DNA of 64,000 nt from Phymatolithon calcareum. Lineage: Eukaryota; Rhodophyta; Florideophyceae; Hapalidiales. Positions within the stretch are counted from its first letter, which is position 1. Every line of letters begins with the position of its first letter. Position numbers and translations under genes: made by a program. Under the pieces are notes generated by a model that worked only from the letters and a program-made list of their open reading frames with translations, did no database searches and was not told where the DNA came from. Shown here in pieces: positions 30,305-41,600 of the stretch. The DNA is taken from the NCBI GenBank assembly GCA_977006965.1, contig OZ345378.1:2199694-2263693 (forward strand), given 5' to 3'.

Positions 30305-31379
30305 GGTGCGAGAGTGAACGGAGTGCGATATCGGATGGTTGCGGCAGCGAGATCGGGGTGGGAGGTTCGGAACGAGACGATGTGCGCGATAGGCACGGTG
30401 GGTGGGTGGGTCGGTGGGTGGGTGGGTCGGTGGGTGGGTTCGGTACAGTACAATGCAATGCAGTGCAGTGCAGTACAGAAGCAGGCAGGTACAGTAGGCA
30501 AACAAGCAAGCAAGCAAGGATCGATCGATCGATGACGGCAATCACACAAAAGGAGTCGTGGCGGGCGAGAGAAAGCTGAAAGCGGCATTCAGCGCGCGGC
30601 AATGGCGCATCCAATTGGAATCTCCGATCTATCGATCTATCATACTGCCTTGCTGTATGTGGCCCTCATGCGATATTTACAGTTCTCAAATTAAGCTCCT
30701 TTGATACTGTTTCATCGCACGGCACGTACTGCCCGCTGCGTCCGCGACGACAGCGTCCACGACGACACGGACGCGACCATGCGCGCCGACGGTGTGTGTA
30801 TGAAAGACTTAATTCGCCTACTCCGCTGCCATAGTCCACTTCTCCGCCCTCTCCATTGTACTGCACTGTACAGTACAGTGGCAGTGTACTGTAGTGTAGA
30901 GTGGAGGGGCATGCGAATTCCTACGCCTCGACTGCCGCTTGTACTGGACTGCATTGACCAGCAGAGTCAGTGGGTGGTGGAGGTTGGGGATGGTGGTGCG
31001 AGTGCGGGTGCGGACAGTGAAAAGTTGATTTTGCCTCCTCGCGACCGATTGATTGCAAGCAATAATATAAAAAGTCGCGGCAAATTGTTGGCACCCCCGA
31101 AGCACTATCAAAGTACTGTACTGTACAGTATCATATAGTAGTGCACTATACAGCAGTGCATGCAAAAGGAAGCAGCGCAATAATTTTGTCGATGTCAATA
31201 CTGTATCATACTGTACATCACTGATCGATCGAAAGTGCATGCACTCAATTCTGCTCTGTGTCCAATACTGTACCGTGTACACAGTACTGTATGCCTCCTA
31301 TGCTTCCAAAATGGAGGCAGCAGCAGTCAAGGCAGCAGAAGCAGAAGCAGAAGCAGAAGCAGCGCAATCTGGCGCAGGC

Positions 31380-31416
<37 letters not shown>

Positions 31417-31705
31417 GCTTGGATCTACAGTACAGTACTGTACAGTAATTTAACGCGGCCTTGTGCGCAGAGTCCAGACGGGCAACAAAGCGATGTCCGT
31501 CATTCTGGCACTTTTCGCACGGCATGGCCCCCACCATTCCCTGACCACCGCACCCACCCATGCACCCACGAACGGGCCGACTGCCGACTGACTGACTGAC
31601 TGACTGACTGACACCGCCGCTCGCTCTCGCGCTGCATGCCGAAAACTCTCGCACAGCACAGCACAGCACAGCACAGTACAGCCTTTTCCTACTGTACAGT
31701 ACTGC
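30305..31705. repeat. Simple-sequence-rich intergenic zone
   Basis: A dense patchwork of short tandem repeats: GGTGGGTGGGTCGGT runs (about 30399-30440), CAGTGCAGTGCAGTACAG (about 30460-30480), AAGCAAGCAAGC (about 30500), GATC runs (about 30518-30532), AGAAGCAGAAGC (about 31335-31365), CTTGCTTGCTTG (about 31382-31412), GACTGACTGACT (about 31586-31612) and CACAGCACAG (about 31653-31675). They are interleaved with copies of TACTGTACAGTA (31111-31133, 31424-31447, 31690-31704). The many open frames here are low-complexity artefacts. Confidence 0.75.
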
Positions 31706-33342
31706 ACGCGTGCGTCTCCCCCGCTCTCCCCGATCTGTCCCGTCCTTTGCATGACGTTGGCAACTCCAACTGCTCCGCTCTGACTCGTGTTTCTTGCGCC
31801 TAGTAATTTAACCATCTCCACCAGCCCTGCGCTCATCCATGCCTCCTCCCTCATCCCCTCGCGAACCTGCTGTGCGTATGACGGTACAACCACGACGCTG
31901 CCCAGTTTAGGGAATGTATAGAACGCTCACAGCATCCATTCCACTTGCAACCACGCTCCCCACTTCGTCCATCTTCGTCATCACACATTCTCGCGCTTCC
32001 ATGCACTAAAGTACTTACAGTATGTCCTCACTTTCAACTCGTCCGACAACGCTTCGCGCACAGCAGCGACGTCACAAGTCCCAACACTGAGAGTGACACA
32101 CCTCCGCGGCACAAGTCGATTCACCACCACGTGTAGTCGTGTACAACATCTGCGAGCGGCCATAAAACACACACTACGTCCAACTCCTCCCAGCAACTTG
32201 ACATCATCCAAGCCTTTCCCATCCCCCTGTCACACCCGATGCTACTTTTAGGCCTCCACTCACCTCCCTTCACCAGTCTGGCCCGCGGAAATGCACATCG
32301 TGTCACCATCTGTCTCCCACTCCGCATTTCTCCCACTCCGAGTGTAATCCCTGCCCCCACTTAACGCGCCAGGAACAACTACCGCACGTACTCCCATCCC
32401 CCGGTTTGCCCGACTTGAATGAATGCACCACTCCGTCCACCATTGCTTGCTTAATTCCTCTCACCTACACGTTACGTCCATCTGGGCACATGCCAAATTC
32501 TTGCACCATTAACAAAACGCATATACACTACTGCACCGTATCTTCAACGAGTACCATCAAATCTGATGACCCTACACCCTCCGCATTCGCAATGCCGGCA
32601 ATACAAGTTGCACGTTCGGAATTCTGCCCTTTCGGCCAACAGTGACCAGTGCAGAATCATTGATGAACTGTACATGCTGCGTACGATTATGTAAAAATTC
32701 TAAGCAGTAAAGTATGTATACGTTCTGCAGCGTCATCGCTTGTAAACCCCCCCGTTTCCGAGTCGCTTTCCGTGCCTTCGACGCAAAGTCAAGCGCTCGG
32801 AGCTTTGCAATTAATTTAGCGATACATACATAGGGATGTGTGCCATTGAGCGTCACCATGCCCGCGTGCAGAAGAGCTGACAACCCTAATCTGTGAACAC
32901 ATATCTGCCCTGCCGTCCAGTCCTCAAAATTAGACGCATTTACTGAATCTGTAAAAGTGAGTATGTTTGAGCCTAACCTCGCGGGAAGAGGCCGTCTGGC
33001 CCGGTGTGCGAGCTGTTTGACCCGGTGCCCGAAAGATGAGGTCTTCCTGATTTTCCTCCGCACTTGAACAGCAAGCGCAACTTGTTCGACTTCGAGATGC
33101 TCGTATATTTATTTGAAAACCTCTTTTTGACGGCGTTGCAATTGCCGCTCTTCGTCAAATACGCAGATTATCTCTCGCTGTGAGGTCGGAAACCGGTTCT
33201 GCTAGTAAAGACGGCTGTGCCGATGAAAGGCATGAATAAGCATGGAGAGATTGCTTGCTTTCACGCAGATAAAAATTCCAAGTTTGGCACACAGTATTCA
33301 AAAAACCTGTTTTTCGCTTCTCCGGTATGAAACAAATGCACA
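31706..33342. other. Gene-poor intergenic stretch before the tRNA
   Basis: I see no conserved protein, RNA or clear repeat in this 1.6-kb stretch. A minus-strand frame at 32572-33063 lacks recognisable domains. Confidence 0.35.
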
Positions 33343-33434
33343 GTCTCCATAGCTCAGCTGGTTAGCCCTCGTGGCACAACCAGAGCGCGGGACTGTTAAT
33401 CTCGAGGCCGAGGGTTCGATCCCCTCTGGGGACG
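33343..33434 (+). tRNA. tRNA-Asn (GTT) with an 18-nt D-loop insertion
   Basis: All cloverleaf parts are present. The acceptor GTCTCCA (33343-33349) pairs with TGGGGAC (33427-33433), with one G-U; the discriminator is G33434. The D-stem GCTC (33352-33355) pairs with GAGC (33383-33386). The anticodon stem CGGGA pairs with TCTCG around loop CTGTTAA, anticodon GTT at 33395-33397. The T-stem GAGGG pairs with CCCTC around TTCGATC. The D-loop reads AGCTGGTT then 18 extra bases (33364-33381) before A and the closing stem. The last four extra bases, AACC, can pair with exon GGTT (33360-33363), giving a bulge-helix-bulge-like intron signal. Box A TAGCTCAGCTGG and box B GGTTCGATCCC are intact, and a T7 terminator lies at 33442-33448. 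Confidence 0.9.
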
Positions 33435-33441
33435 TGCAAAA

Positions 33442-33448
33442 TTTTTTT
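33442..33448 (+). terminator. RNA polymerase III T-run terminator
   Basis: Seven T residues start 8 bases after the tRNA-Asn discriminator, the usual Pol III stop signal. Confidence 0.7.
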
Positions 33449-34218
33449 CCAATTCCGTTTTCACAGGTGCTGACCGGTGACCGGCGCCGTCTCCTTTTGG
33501 CACCCACTTTGATTCAAGCATATCAATAAAGCCAACGCGATCGACTTGATCACAACTCGCGCTCCTGTATTAACACGCAATTCAAGCATTCCTGAGATCT
33601 CGTTGTTAATAACGAGGTCTTTAGTATCGTATTTGCTACTTTCGAAAAAGTCGAATTGAGAACGGACATAGATTTCCAAATAACAAGCACATTAATAAAA
33701 ACAGAATAGACTGGAGAGCAGAACGGTAAGATTTTCTTTGCCCGCAGACGTCGTGGGGAGGGATTGAAGGCGGTCAAAAAAGAAATTTGGCGCGGAACTG
33801 ACCGGCTATATATAGCAGGGGTCAAAAACACATAATGTTGAATTTTCACCAATTAAAACAATTTGGTTGTCCAGCAATCATAAGTATAATTCACCTAAAA
33901 CCCCTCGTCATCTTTGTGAAGACTAACAAGTAATTATTACTTTGTTGCTGACCAGATTTGAGTCGAAATTGAATTTTCTTTCATAAAAATTCTCACTTTT
34001 GTCGAGTCATTTTGCTCGCACTGGCACTGCCACGAAAGAGTACGAGTTGTGCTGTGGGCTATACGATGCTCTCCCTCTCCGAAAAAGTACTGTAGCAATA
34101 TCTAGTTCGAAGTTTAGGGAGGAACAAATTCTGCTTTTTTCTTTCGGACAAAAGCAGAACCCAGTTTGCGATCGCAAATTGTGTGGTAAATCTCCCCGTC
34201 CGTAGTCTGCAAGAAGGA

Positions 34219-34632
34219 TACAGTCGATCCTCAATTTTTGAATCTCCTATTTTTTAATATTCTCGATTTGTTGAATACGGAATGACTATCCCAAGTCGGT
34301 TTCGCTATTAACTTTGAAGAAAATAAAGGAGTACTGAATACTCGAATATAGAATATCGAAACTGATAGCTTCAAACTGAAAGGCTAAGTTTTGATTATTT
34401 TTAGACCTCCTGTATTCAATGTCCACCATTGGGGATTTTCTATGAGAGAAGTCCCTTGGGTAGCTTGGAGTACGTGAACAGCACATCGCAATTATTGCGA
34501 TGTGCAGCACAGCAGGGAAATGCTCAACGACGCTGTTCCGACTACAAATATCAGCTGGATACTTGAATAACCTCGATTTTTGATTATCAGGATAGCTCAC
34601 ATTGCCTATGCAAAAATCGAGGATCGACTGTA
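34219..34632. mobile_element. Tigger/pogo-like MITE with TA target-site duplication
   Basis: 20-bp terminal inverted repeats CAGTCGATCCTCRATTTTTG face inward at 34221-34240 and 34611-34630 with one mismatch. The 410-bp body is flanked by TA on both sides, the duplication expected for the Tc1/mariner-pogo group. The inner sequence is AT-rich with sub-terminal variants such as CCTCGATTTTTGATTATC (34570-34588) and no transposase, so it is non-autonomous. The CAGTCGNYCCTC start resembles Tigger/pogo termini. Confidence 0.8.
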
Positions 34633-34974
34633 TTACCAAAAATGGTATTGAATTGCTACACCTGTGGAAAAGACGGGTGGAAAGAACGCTGTCTGTCCAG
34701 CATTGCTGACTATGTCAGAGAGCACCGAGCGCATTGATGTTCGCCATGATGCGCGTTGTTCCTCACGCAATCCCTCGTGTAGAGTACACGAAGTACTACG
34801 TGTAGTCCGAACGCGAAGTCCAAGACACTTCTCTCCCGAGTCCCCATCCAAGTCCCCATCCAAGTCTGAAGAAATCGAAATTAGCCAAGCCATTTGAATA
34901 TTCCCAATGACTTCAGCTTGGTCACCACACTCAGCTGGTCCATTTGTCGACACAGAGTCGCCATGTAGTGTCCG

Positions 34975-34990
34975 CCCCCCCCCCCCCCCC
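34975..34990 (+). repeat. Homopolymer C16
   Basis: Sixteen consecutive C residues, with G-run potential on the other strand. Length may be affected by sequencing error. Confidence 0.8.
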
Positions 34991-36543
34991 GTTGGTGACC
35001 AGCGTGCCTATCGTCTGTCGGATACATTTCCGAGTTTACGTTTCTGGGAATTCCTTATCTGATCTTACTTCATTATTTGATTAATACTGTCATGGCACCA
35101 GCAATGCTGGGTCATCGAGTTAGTCCTGAAGTAAAGTGTTCAGTGTCAAGTTGACGAGAAGAGAGTTGAGCGGAGGGAGCAAAGTTGCGCTGTGAAGGTG
35201 TTGCGATCGAGGACGCAAGTCAATTACAGAGCCTTAGTGGTTGCTCTGGGGGTCCATTCCATGTCAGTTTCGTGCATCTGTTGCGTTGCGTCATTCTGAT
35301 AGACGTGACGCACAAAATTACAGAGGCAAGAGGGTTTCGTTATCCTCCTGCTTGTACTAGTTTTGCGTCGCGCCTGACAGTCGTTGCTTACCAGTGGAGT
35401 GAAATACTTACCAATATTTCTCCTTTCGTCATTTCTCCTATGGTCATTTAATGACGACAGGAGAAATATGGGAAAGTAACTTTTTCTGTGAAGGGTGTAT
35501 CATCCCGAAGATGAGGAAGGGATATTCGCATGTGCCAAAGTCGGGCCCCTTCTGGCAGTCGCACGAATACAGCATCGAAAGCCGCTCAGAAAACAGCGGC
35601 CCAGGTAACGATTTCGGGCTTGCTTTTTCGGATTGGAAAACTCTTCGGGCTGCTTTTTCTCGAGGTGCTGTGCTTGCTCTCTGGGACTACGTATCCTGAC
35701 CGAGTGAGTAGGCTCCAGCTGCAAAAAGCCCTCCTGTGGAACGGAAAATCCTTAACGGGGCACCGACGTGGACCTAGGAATATCAGACAAGGAAAGCATT
35801 TGAGAGTTCCAGGACTGGGGTCCCATCGCAAGACCCAAGATCATCAAAAACACGCCGATGAAGGAGAGTATCGCAGTGAGCGTCTTCTCTGTTTCCGAAA
35901 CCATGTTGATGCAGGGAGTATAAGAATGTCAGTGTGCAAAACGCGGAAAACGGAGCCAGACACAGAAAACCGGTAAAACTGGGCTGAGTCTTGTGAACAA
36001 GCAGACACATTCCTATTCTAGGTAGCGTTGGTAAGGGTACTCCTGCCTTGACTGTAGGGCTTACAGTATTCTTAAATAGTGTTTTCCTACATTCCAGCGT
36101 GGCAATAGCTTGGTACCTTTTCGTTCCACGCACTGTGCAGGGGTAAACATTCAAGATGCACGGCAAACGTCAACAAGTACTTTCGGCATAAAGCGACTGT
36201 CACTGCTATTCCTTCTGGGACGACGATTTTGGAGCGTATCTCCAACACAGCGCGACTCAAGCCTCAGTCGAGTAGCATCCAAGATAATGGTGTTTTGTGT
36301 CCAAGTGGTTGAAATAACGAGTACTGCACTTGACAGCAAGAAAGGGGGAGTGACAGAGCCGTTGTCAATGAGCCACAATAGCAGTACTGTACTAGCGCCC
36401 TGTAATAATAGCAGTGGAAGGACATTACTGAAGCACAGCTTTGCCAGTCAACATCTTGTTGGGAGACAATCGCCTATAAACTACATAACGTTACAGGAGA
36501 AACAGTATTCTAAAGCAAACGATTACACTAATGCTGACATGTT

Positions 36544-38694
36544 TCAAGGAGCCAAAGTTTTGGATCCGTTGCGCAGCTTCGGGTTTCGATACGTCCAATC
36601 CAGTCCGCTGTAGGAATCTTCCATCCATCGCTGTCCCAAGAAGATTGAGCCAAAATTGCTGACATGGGTACTGTCCATGTACAGCTCCGTTTTGTCGTAG
36701 ATTGATCGACAGTGCGAGTCTTCCCAGTTGTCGCAAAAGTATTTGCTTGGCAGCACACTTGTCACCCGCTCGTCTTGATAACCCAATTGACTCACAAGGC
36801 CATCGAGAAACCGCAACCTCTGCATGGAGCTCGTGCGAGGTTCACCAAGACATTCTTTCGGCTGAATTCCGAGCTGCAGCGCTTTCTTCGCACTACCAAG
36901 TTCAAGACAGCCCTTGATCTCCTTCCCAATGTTCGGTGCCTGCGACAGAAGAATCACATGTGCACCTGTCGCAGCCACACTTTGCACTGTACGACGGAAG
37001 AATTTCTGGAATAGTCGTCGGCGATCGGGAACAGATTTTGGAATATTGCCATTCTCATCAACAATCATTTCCTGTTTCACCCAATGCTTACCGTAAGTTG
37101 ATCCCTCAAAGTGCCACATCCATCTCGACGACAAAGCAACGAAATCGTATGCATTTTCCTTCACATGCTTCTCCCAAAACTTTTGTTGGCGTACACAAGC
37201 CTCGGTACCGCCCTTCATGACCTTGCTGGTGTAAATCTTCTTGCACCCAAACAGCGACGGGCATCCGGTACTCGTCATCATGGTGAAATCAAATCCACGC
37301 TCCACCGCAATTCGAGTAAACATCGGCAAAAGCCTTCCAGCATGGCTATCACCGATAAGTAGCATGCGAGCGCGAGGAGCCGGTGGCTTGTACTTCGCAC
37401 CCCATGATTGAAACTTGGGAACCTTAACTTTGTCTTGATAAATGAACGTCCGCACCCAATCACGATCAGTTTCAGAACTCATACGCTTGGCCCACATGCG
37501 AATGGCAGTAATGTTGACGCCGTCAATGACTTTTTTGCTCGCTAGACTGTTCGGTGATTGACTGGATCGAATTCTGTCAAACTTGAATTTGGCGAGACTC
37601 GTTGTCCAATATGCTCCAACACAAACGATGAGCCCTAAAGCGGCAAAATTGAGCAGCGAGTAACAGGACTGTCGAGAACTCGATTCCTCACTCGATTTGG
37701 TTGATCGAAAGCGTTTCTCAACAGCATGATGCAAGCCATATCCCAAAGCGACTGATGAAAGTCCCAAAAAGACGGCTTCTTCTGGAATTAGTTCGCGGGC
37801 GGAGACCAGACGGAAGGCTACAATAAGTGGCCAATGAACCAAGTAAACACTGTATGAGATGCGGCCGATCTTGGTAAGGAGAGGGAAAGAGAGCGCTTGA
37901 GCAATACAAGAGCGCGGGGCCTGGATGAGCAATGCCGTTGCGACGGTGGGAAGCAATGCAGAAAATCCAGGGAAAGACGTGGACCCAGAGAAGGCGACCA
38001 GCGAGTACAAAATGCCGAGCATGCCGGTAATAGATAGAATTTCTTGGACGATGAACGATTGTGATGGGGCATAGAGATGCAGAGCAGCGCCAATCATGAA
38101 CTCATAGAATCTGAACGGAGCCAGGAAATACGCTAGGGACGGGTAGTGTCGCGTGAAGTACTCGGAAAAGACTGCAAGTGCAACTATGATTGGAAAAACC
38201 AAGACCCTGGAAAAGCGGTTTCGGTGACTATGCACGGCTTTGAGAATGATTGGCCAGAGGAGGTAAAACTGCTCTTCGACTGCCAGTGACCAAGTATGCA
38301 ATAGAGGCTTACGAAGGACAGAGACGTCGAAGTAACCCGCCTGGAGAGAAAAGCGAACGTTAGACAACGACAAAACGGCGGAAACAGCTGATACGGCTGT
38401 TGTTCGCACATCCGCAAGGGGAAACCAGGCCAGCGCTGTGAAGAGCGTAAAGACGATGGTTGCATACAGAGCTGGCAGCAAGCGATGCGATCGTCGAGCG
38501 TAAAAGGAGAGAAACGAGAACGACGGGGACGGGAATGAGTTCCATAGAATGATTGTGATAAGATAGCCGGAAATGACGAAAAAGATATCAACACCGATAA
38601 AGCCGCCCGGTAGAACGGTTGGTTCGACGTGGAAGATAAGCACAGCCAAGACGGCCAAGGCGCGAAGGCCGTCGATGTCGGGACGGTACTTCAT
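36544..38694 (-). CDS. OafA/YrhL-type O-acyltransferase with C-terminal SGNH domain
   Basis: A 716-aa product from ATG 38694 (MKYRPDIDGLRALAVLAVLI), the standard start of this family; the frame runs further upstream but has no ATG. Residues 1-370 form an acyltransferase-3 domain of about ten membrane helices with DGLRALAVLAVLIFHVE, GFIGVDIFFVISGYLI and SLAVEEQFYLLWPI. After a linker, a periplasmic-type SGNH hydrolase domain begins with LLIGDSHAGRLLP near residue 446 (nucleophile Ser in GDSH). It ends with MDSTHVSNFG near residue 670, supplying the catalytic Asp and His. In bacteria these proteins O-acetylate lipopolysaccharide, exopolysaccharide or peptidoglycan. In an alga it could acetylate wall or mucilage polysaccharide in the secretory pathway. 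A bacterial origin by transfer is plausible; no intron is present. Confidence 0.9.
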   Translation of the reverse strand: MKYRPDIDGLRALAVLAVLIFHVEPTVLPGGFIGVDIFFVISGYLITIILWNSFPSPSFSFLSFYARRSHRLLPALYATIVFTLFTALAWFPLADVRTTAVSAVSAVLSLSNVRFSLQAGYFDVSVLRKPLLHTWSLAVEEQFYLLWPIILKAVHSHRNRFSRVLVFPIIVALAVFSEYFTRHYPSLAYFLAPFRFYEFMIGAALHLYAPSQSFIVQEILSITGMLGILYSLVAFSGSTSFPGFSALLPTVATALLIQAPRSCIAQALSFPLLTKIGRISYSVYLVHWPLIVAFRLVSARELIPEEAVFLGLSSVALGYGLHHAVEKRFRSTKSSEESSSRQSCYSLLNFAALGLIVCVGAYWTTSLAKFKFDRIRSSQSPNSLASKKVIDGVNITAIRMWAKRMSSETDRDWVRTFIYQDKVKVPKFQSWGAKYKPPAPRARMLLIGDSHAGRLLPMFTRIAVERGFDFTMMTSTGCPSLFGCKKIYTSKVMKGGTEACVRQQKFWEKHVKENAYDFVALSSRWMWHFEGSTYGKHWVKQEMIVDENGNIPKSVPDRRRLFQKFFRRTVQSVAATGAHVILLSQAPNIGKEIKGCLELGSAKKALQLGIQPKECLGEPRTSSMQRLRFLDGLVSQLGYQDERVTSVLPSKYFCDNWEDSHCRSIYDKTELYMDSTHVSNFGSIFLGQRWMEDSYSGLDWTYRNPKLRNGSKTLAP

Positions 38695-41600
38695 CGGGCC
38701 GGTTGGCGCCGGCGCCGGCGCTGGCGCCAGGACGGGGAGAGTAAAAGGCACAATCGTTGGCGCGTAAATGCGAAACTTGTTAGAACGGGGGACGAGAGAG
38801 CGGGACACAACTCGGTTGAAGAGAGCGGTGAAACTGCAGAGTAATTGCTGGTGCCGACGGAATGGCCAGGTGAACAACGCGAGTGTGCAGTTTTTTACAG
38901 CAGCTTAATGCAGGACGGTTCGGTAAAGAGTAAGCGTGGGAGTGGCGCGATGGATCCAATACTGTCTTGTCTTTGCTGCTGGTCGCTCCTGAATGAAAAG
39001 GGGGAACGAGCTGAGGAATGCAACGTGAGGCAGGGGCCACCATCGCTGAGATGGAACGGAACTAGAATCGAGGCGTCGAATGCGTAATTATTCATTTTAT
39101 TGAGGTGTCTGTTGCCCGCTTGACGGAGAAAGTTGCAACGGTGGCGAATGCTGTGATTCTGATTTGTATCTATGAGGCATACCATTGATTACCTCGAAAT
39201 TGCGCACCAGAACAGGCATTTCTGTCGTGCGACGCTCGTCTTACCAGAGTTGAACTACGGACACCGGTAACTGTCGGCGATCGCCAGGTCTTCAGTGAAA
39301 ATTTAATGAACTTTAACAATATGCTTCCGCTTCGTCCGTCCACCGTCTGCGATTCGAAACCAAATTTGAAACATAGCGAAGGGCAATCAACTCCCGCACG
39401 ACCGTTTGTCCAGCAAGGGCTGTCACGACAGCAGAGTAACGTCACGAATTTTAGGGGCTGCTGAATTTATATTTCAGATATATTTATGAATGCAGTCCAA
39501 GTTTCGCCAGACTTGCTGTACGGAATTCTGAAATCATTCCCCATTCAAAATTCGAACGGGCCAAGGTATCATAAAACTTTCCTTATTTTTTGGTCATCAT
39601 ATGTAAAGTATGCACACGTGTGGTCACGCTCAATTCAAAACTCTGAATCACAAGGAAGGTGTGCAGGGAAATGGCGAGATATCATACAGAGGTTATACTT
39701 ATCATACTGTGTGCAATGGCCAGAACCCTGGTGCTGTAATTACTGTATTTGAGAACCAGGGTTCTGGCCATTGCGCACAGTATGATAAGTATAACCTCAA
39801 ATTGCTTGCGGTCATCGCGGTGAAACCAGCTCCGTGCATGGTACTACAGTACAGTACTGTACAGAACTTACTTCGACCATGGTAGCGACAGCGAAGCACT
39901 CAGCGATGGCCACGTGTAGAGAAAGTTTCTTCTTCAAGTTGTTGAGGTGAAGGATTGACTTGTCGGGAAGACTTGTTTTGAGACGAGCAAAAATTCGAAA
40001 TTCCGATTTGGCGCACTGTCATTGCAACAGCAATAGGCTTTAGTGATGTAGCAAAATTGCTTTCCGTGCAATTGCACAAAGGAGGGTAGGGTAAAAGCAG
40101 GAGATATAAAATTTTTGAAATATTAAAATAGTGTTACCAACGCATCTCCAAATGGTTGAAGTAACGCTGCTAAAGAGGCACGAGGACTCAGTGCTATTTG
40201 AATCGAAGGGTCCGCTTAGGCATAGCGGCAGAATCAGAAAAAACTTGGCGACTTACCTCGGATGTCAAACAGATAACTCGAGGAGGAAAATATTTTCGTC
40301 TTTTGCGACGTCCCTAGTCGTCACTGCGTCCAAGCGCCATGTGTAGACGTCTCGGGTTGTTAAGAAAGTAGGGGTGCAGCAACCTAAATGACACATAACG
40401 TTTTGCCGACGATATATAGAGCTGCGATTCTTCAGGACATGGCCTTCAATTTCATCAGCTTCATGCTCGTATGATAGCATAAAAACGGGGTTCTGTGCAT
40501 TGATCGGGAGGGCAAGAAAGTCCATCTCGCGCAAATGTGAGTCGGTGGGAGCGGGGGAGGATACGAAACCAAAAACTTGTACGGTATCATAGCAGGCCCG
40601 GTCGCAGTACAAATCAATAATCATGTTGTACAGCTGTGCTATGTGGGGACAATAATTCAATACAGTTTTTGAATTTAAATTATTGATGATCCGCCTTCCA
40701 TCAAAAATTACTGCTGAATACTATATTCCACGCGCCGCGGTGAGTCATAACTAATACAGTATTGTTGACTATCATTGAAAACATTTTACTGTTCGTAAAA
40801 TATTGCACAGAACATCAAGCTATGTGATGCTGACGGCGTGGGCACATGGACGATGCGGGCGACTTAACAACGCCTGGAAGATATGATACTGTAACAAGTG
40901 ATCTCGCGAACACTGGCAGGCAAGCAAGCAACCCTTTGTTCAAGATAGATGAAAACAGCCGACAGTACTGTACTGTACAGTATATGATACTTGTCCTGTC
41001 TCTGTGTATTTTTAAAAGCAATACAGTATTCACTTTCGATCATATTATTCCGTTCGCCTCACGTGAGCATTCCGCGACTTTTCTCTTTCTAAAATGTACC
41101 ATAAGCCTTATGACATGAACACATTGTGTTGGCAATACAGAAGGGTACAGTAAATCGCGTTTGTTCTTGTTCCATGTTGCTCAGCTTCCGAATTCGGATC
41201 TGTCATGTCGCCTTTAGATCCGGAGTACAAGAGTCCCATCTAAGCATCGTATCCCTGTTAATCATTCCTCGTTGCGCGGCCCAATTCACATCTTCTTTCC
41301 AAATACTCTACACGTCCCACAAGCGAAATCCATGTCCCGAGTCGTCAATGGCAATCTGTCTCACCTCAACTGAGGTTTTCCCTGTCTCCCCCTTGTTTTC
41401 GGCTTTTCTCAGCCATCATTGGCGAAACCTCGTCATAATGTGGGCAATCTAGAGTGTTAGTTAGTTGCCTCTTTCCACCCTCGCTACGGGGGCCCTAGGT
41501 TCTAATCTATAATCATAACTATACACTATACACGTCTGAAAGGACCGACCCGTAAACATTCCGTAGTTCCGAAAGTCGAACCTCCACTATCTCCGTGGAC

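Larger units (their letters stand above)
33449..36543. other. Gene-poor intergenic region downstream of the tRNA
   Basis: It contains the MITE at 34219-34632, a C16 run at 34975-34990 and several short frames. A minus-strand frame at 35752-35904 would encode 50 residues with one hydrophobic helix (LTAILSFIGVFLMILGLAMG), and neighbouring frames at 35783-36166 are also hydrophobic. This could be a decayed or intron-split small membrane protein, but I cannot support an exon structure. Confidence 0.35.

Noticed and set aside
30252-30614. Frames rich in Thr-His-Pro and Cys-Leu upstream of paralogue 2, including its extension to 30541
   Set aside because: They translate simple repeats and begin with TTG; the first ATG is at 30304.
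33298-33507. Minus-strand reading frame over the tRNA
   Set aside because: It is the translated reverse of the tRNA-Asn gene.
35752-36166. Possible small membrane protein on the minus strand
   Set aside because: Hydrophobic helices appear in several frames, but I could not find convincing splice sites or a conserved domain.
39182-39265. tRNA-like stretch on the minus strand (GTAGTTCAACTCTGGTAAGAC)
   Set aside because: It resembles a D-arm, but no proper acceptor, anticodon or T-arm with GGTTCGANNCC can be built, also not in a permuted order.
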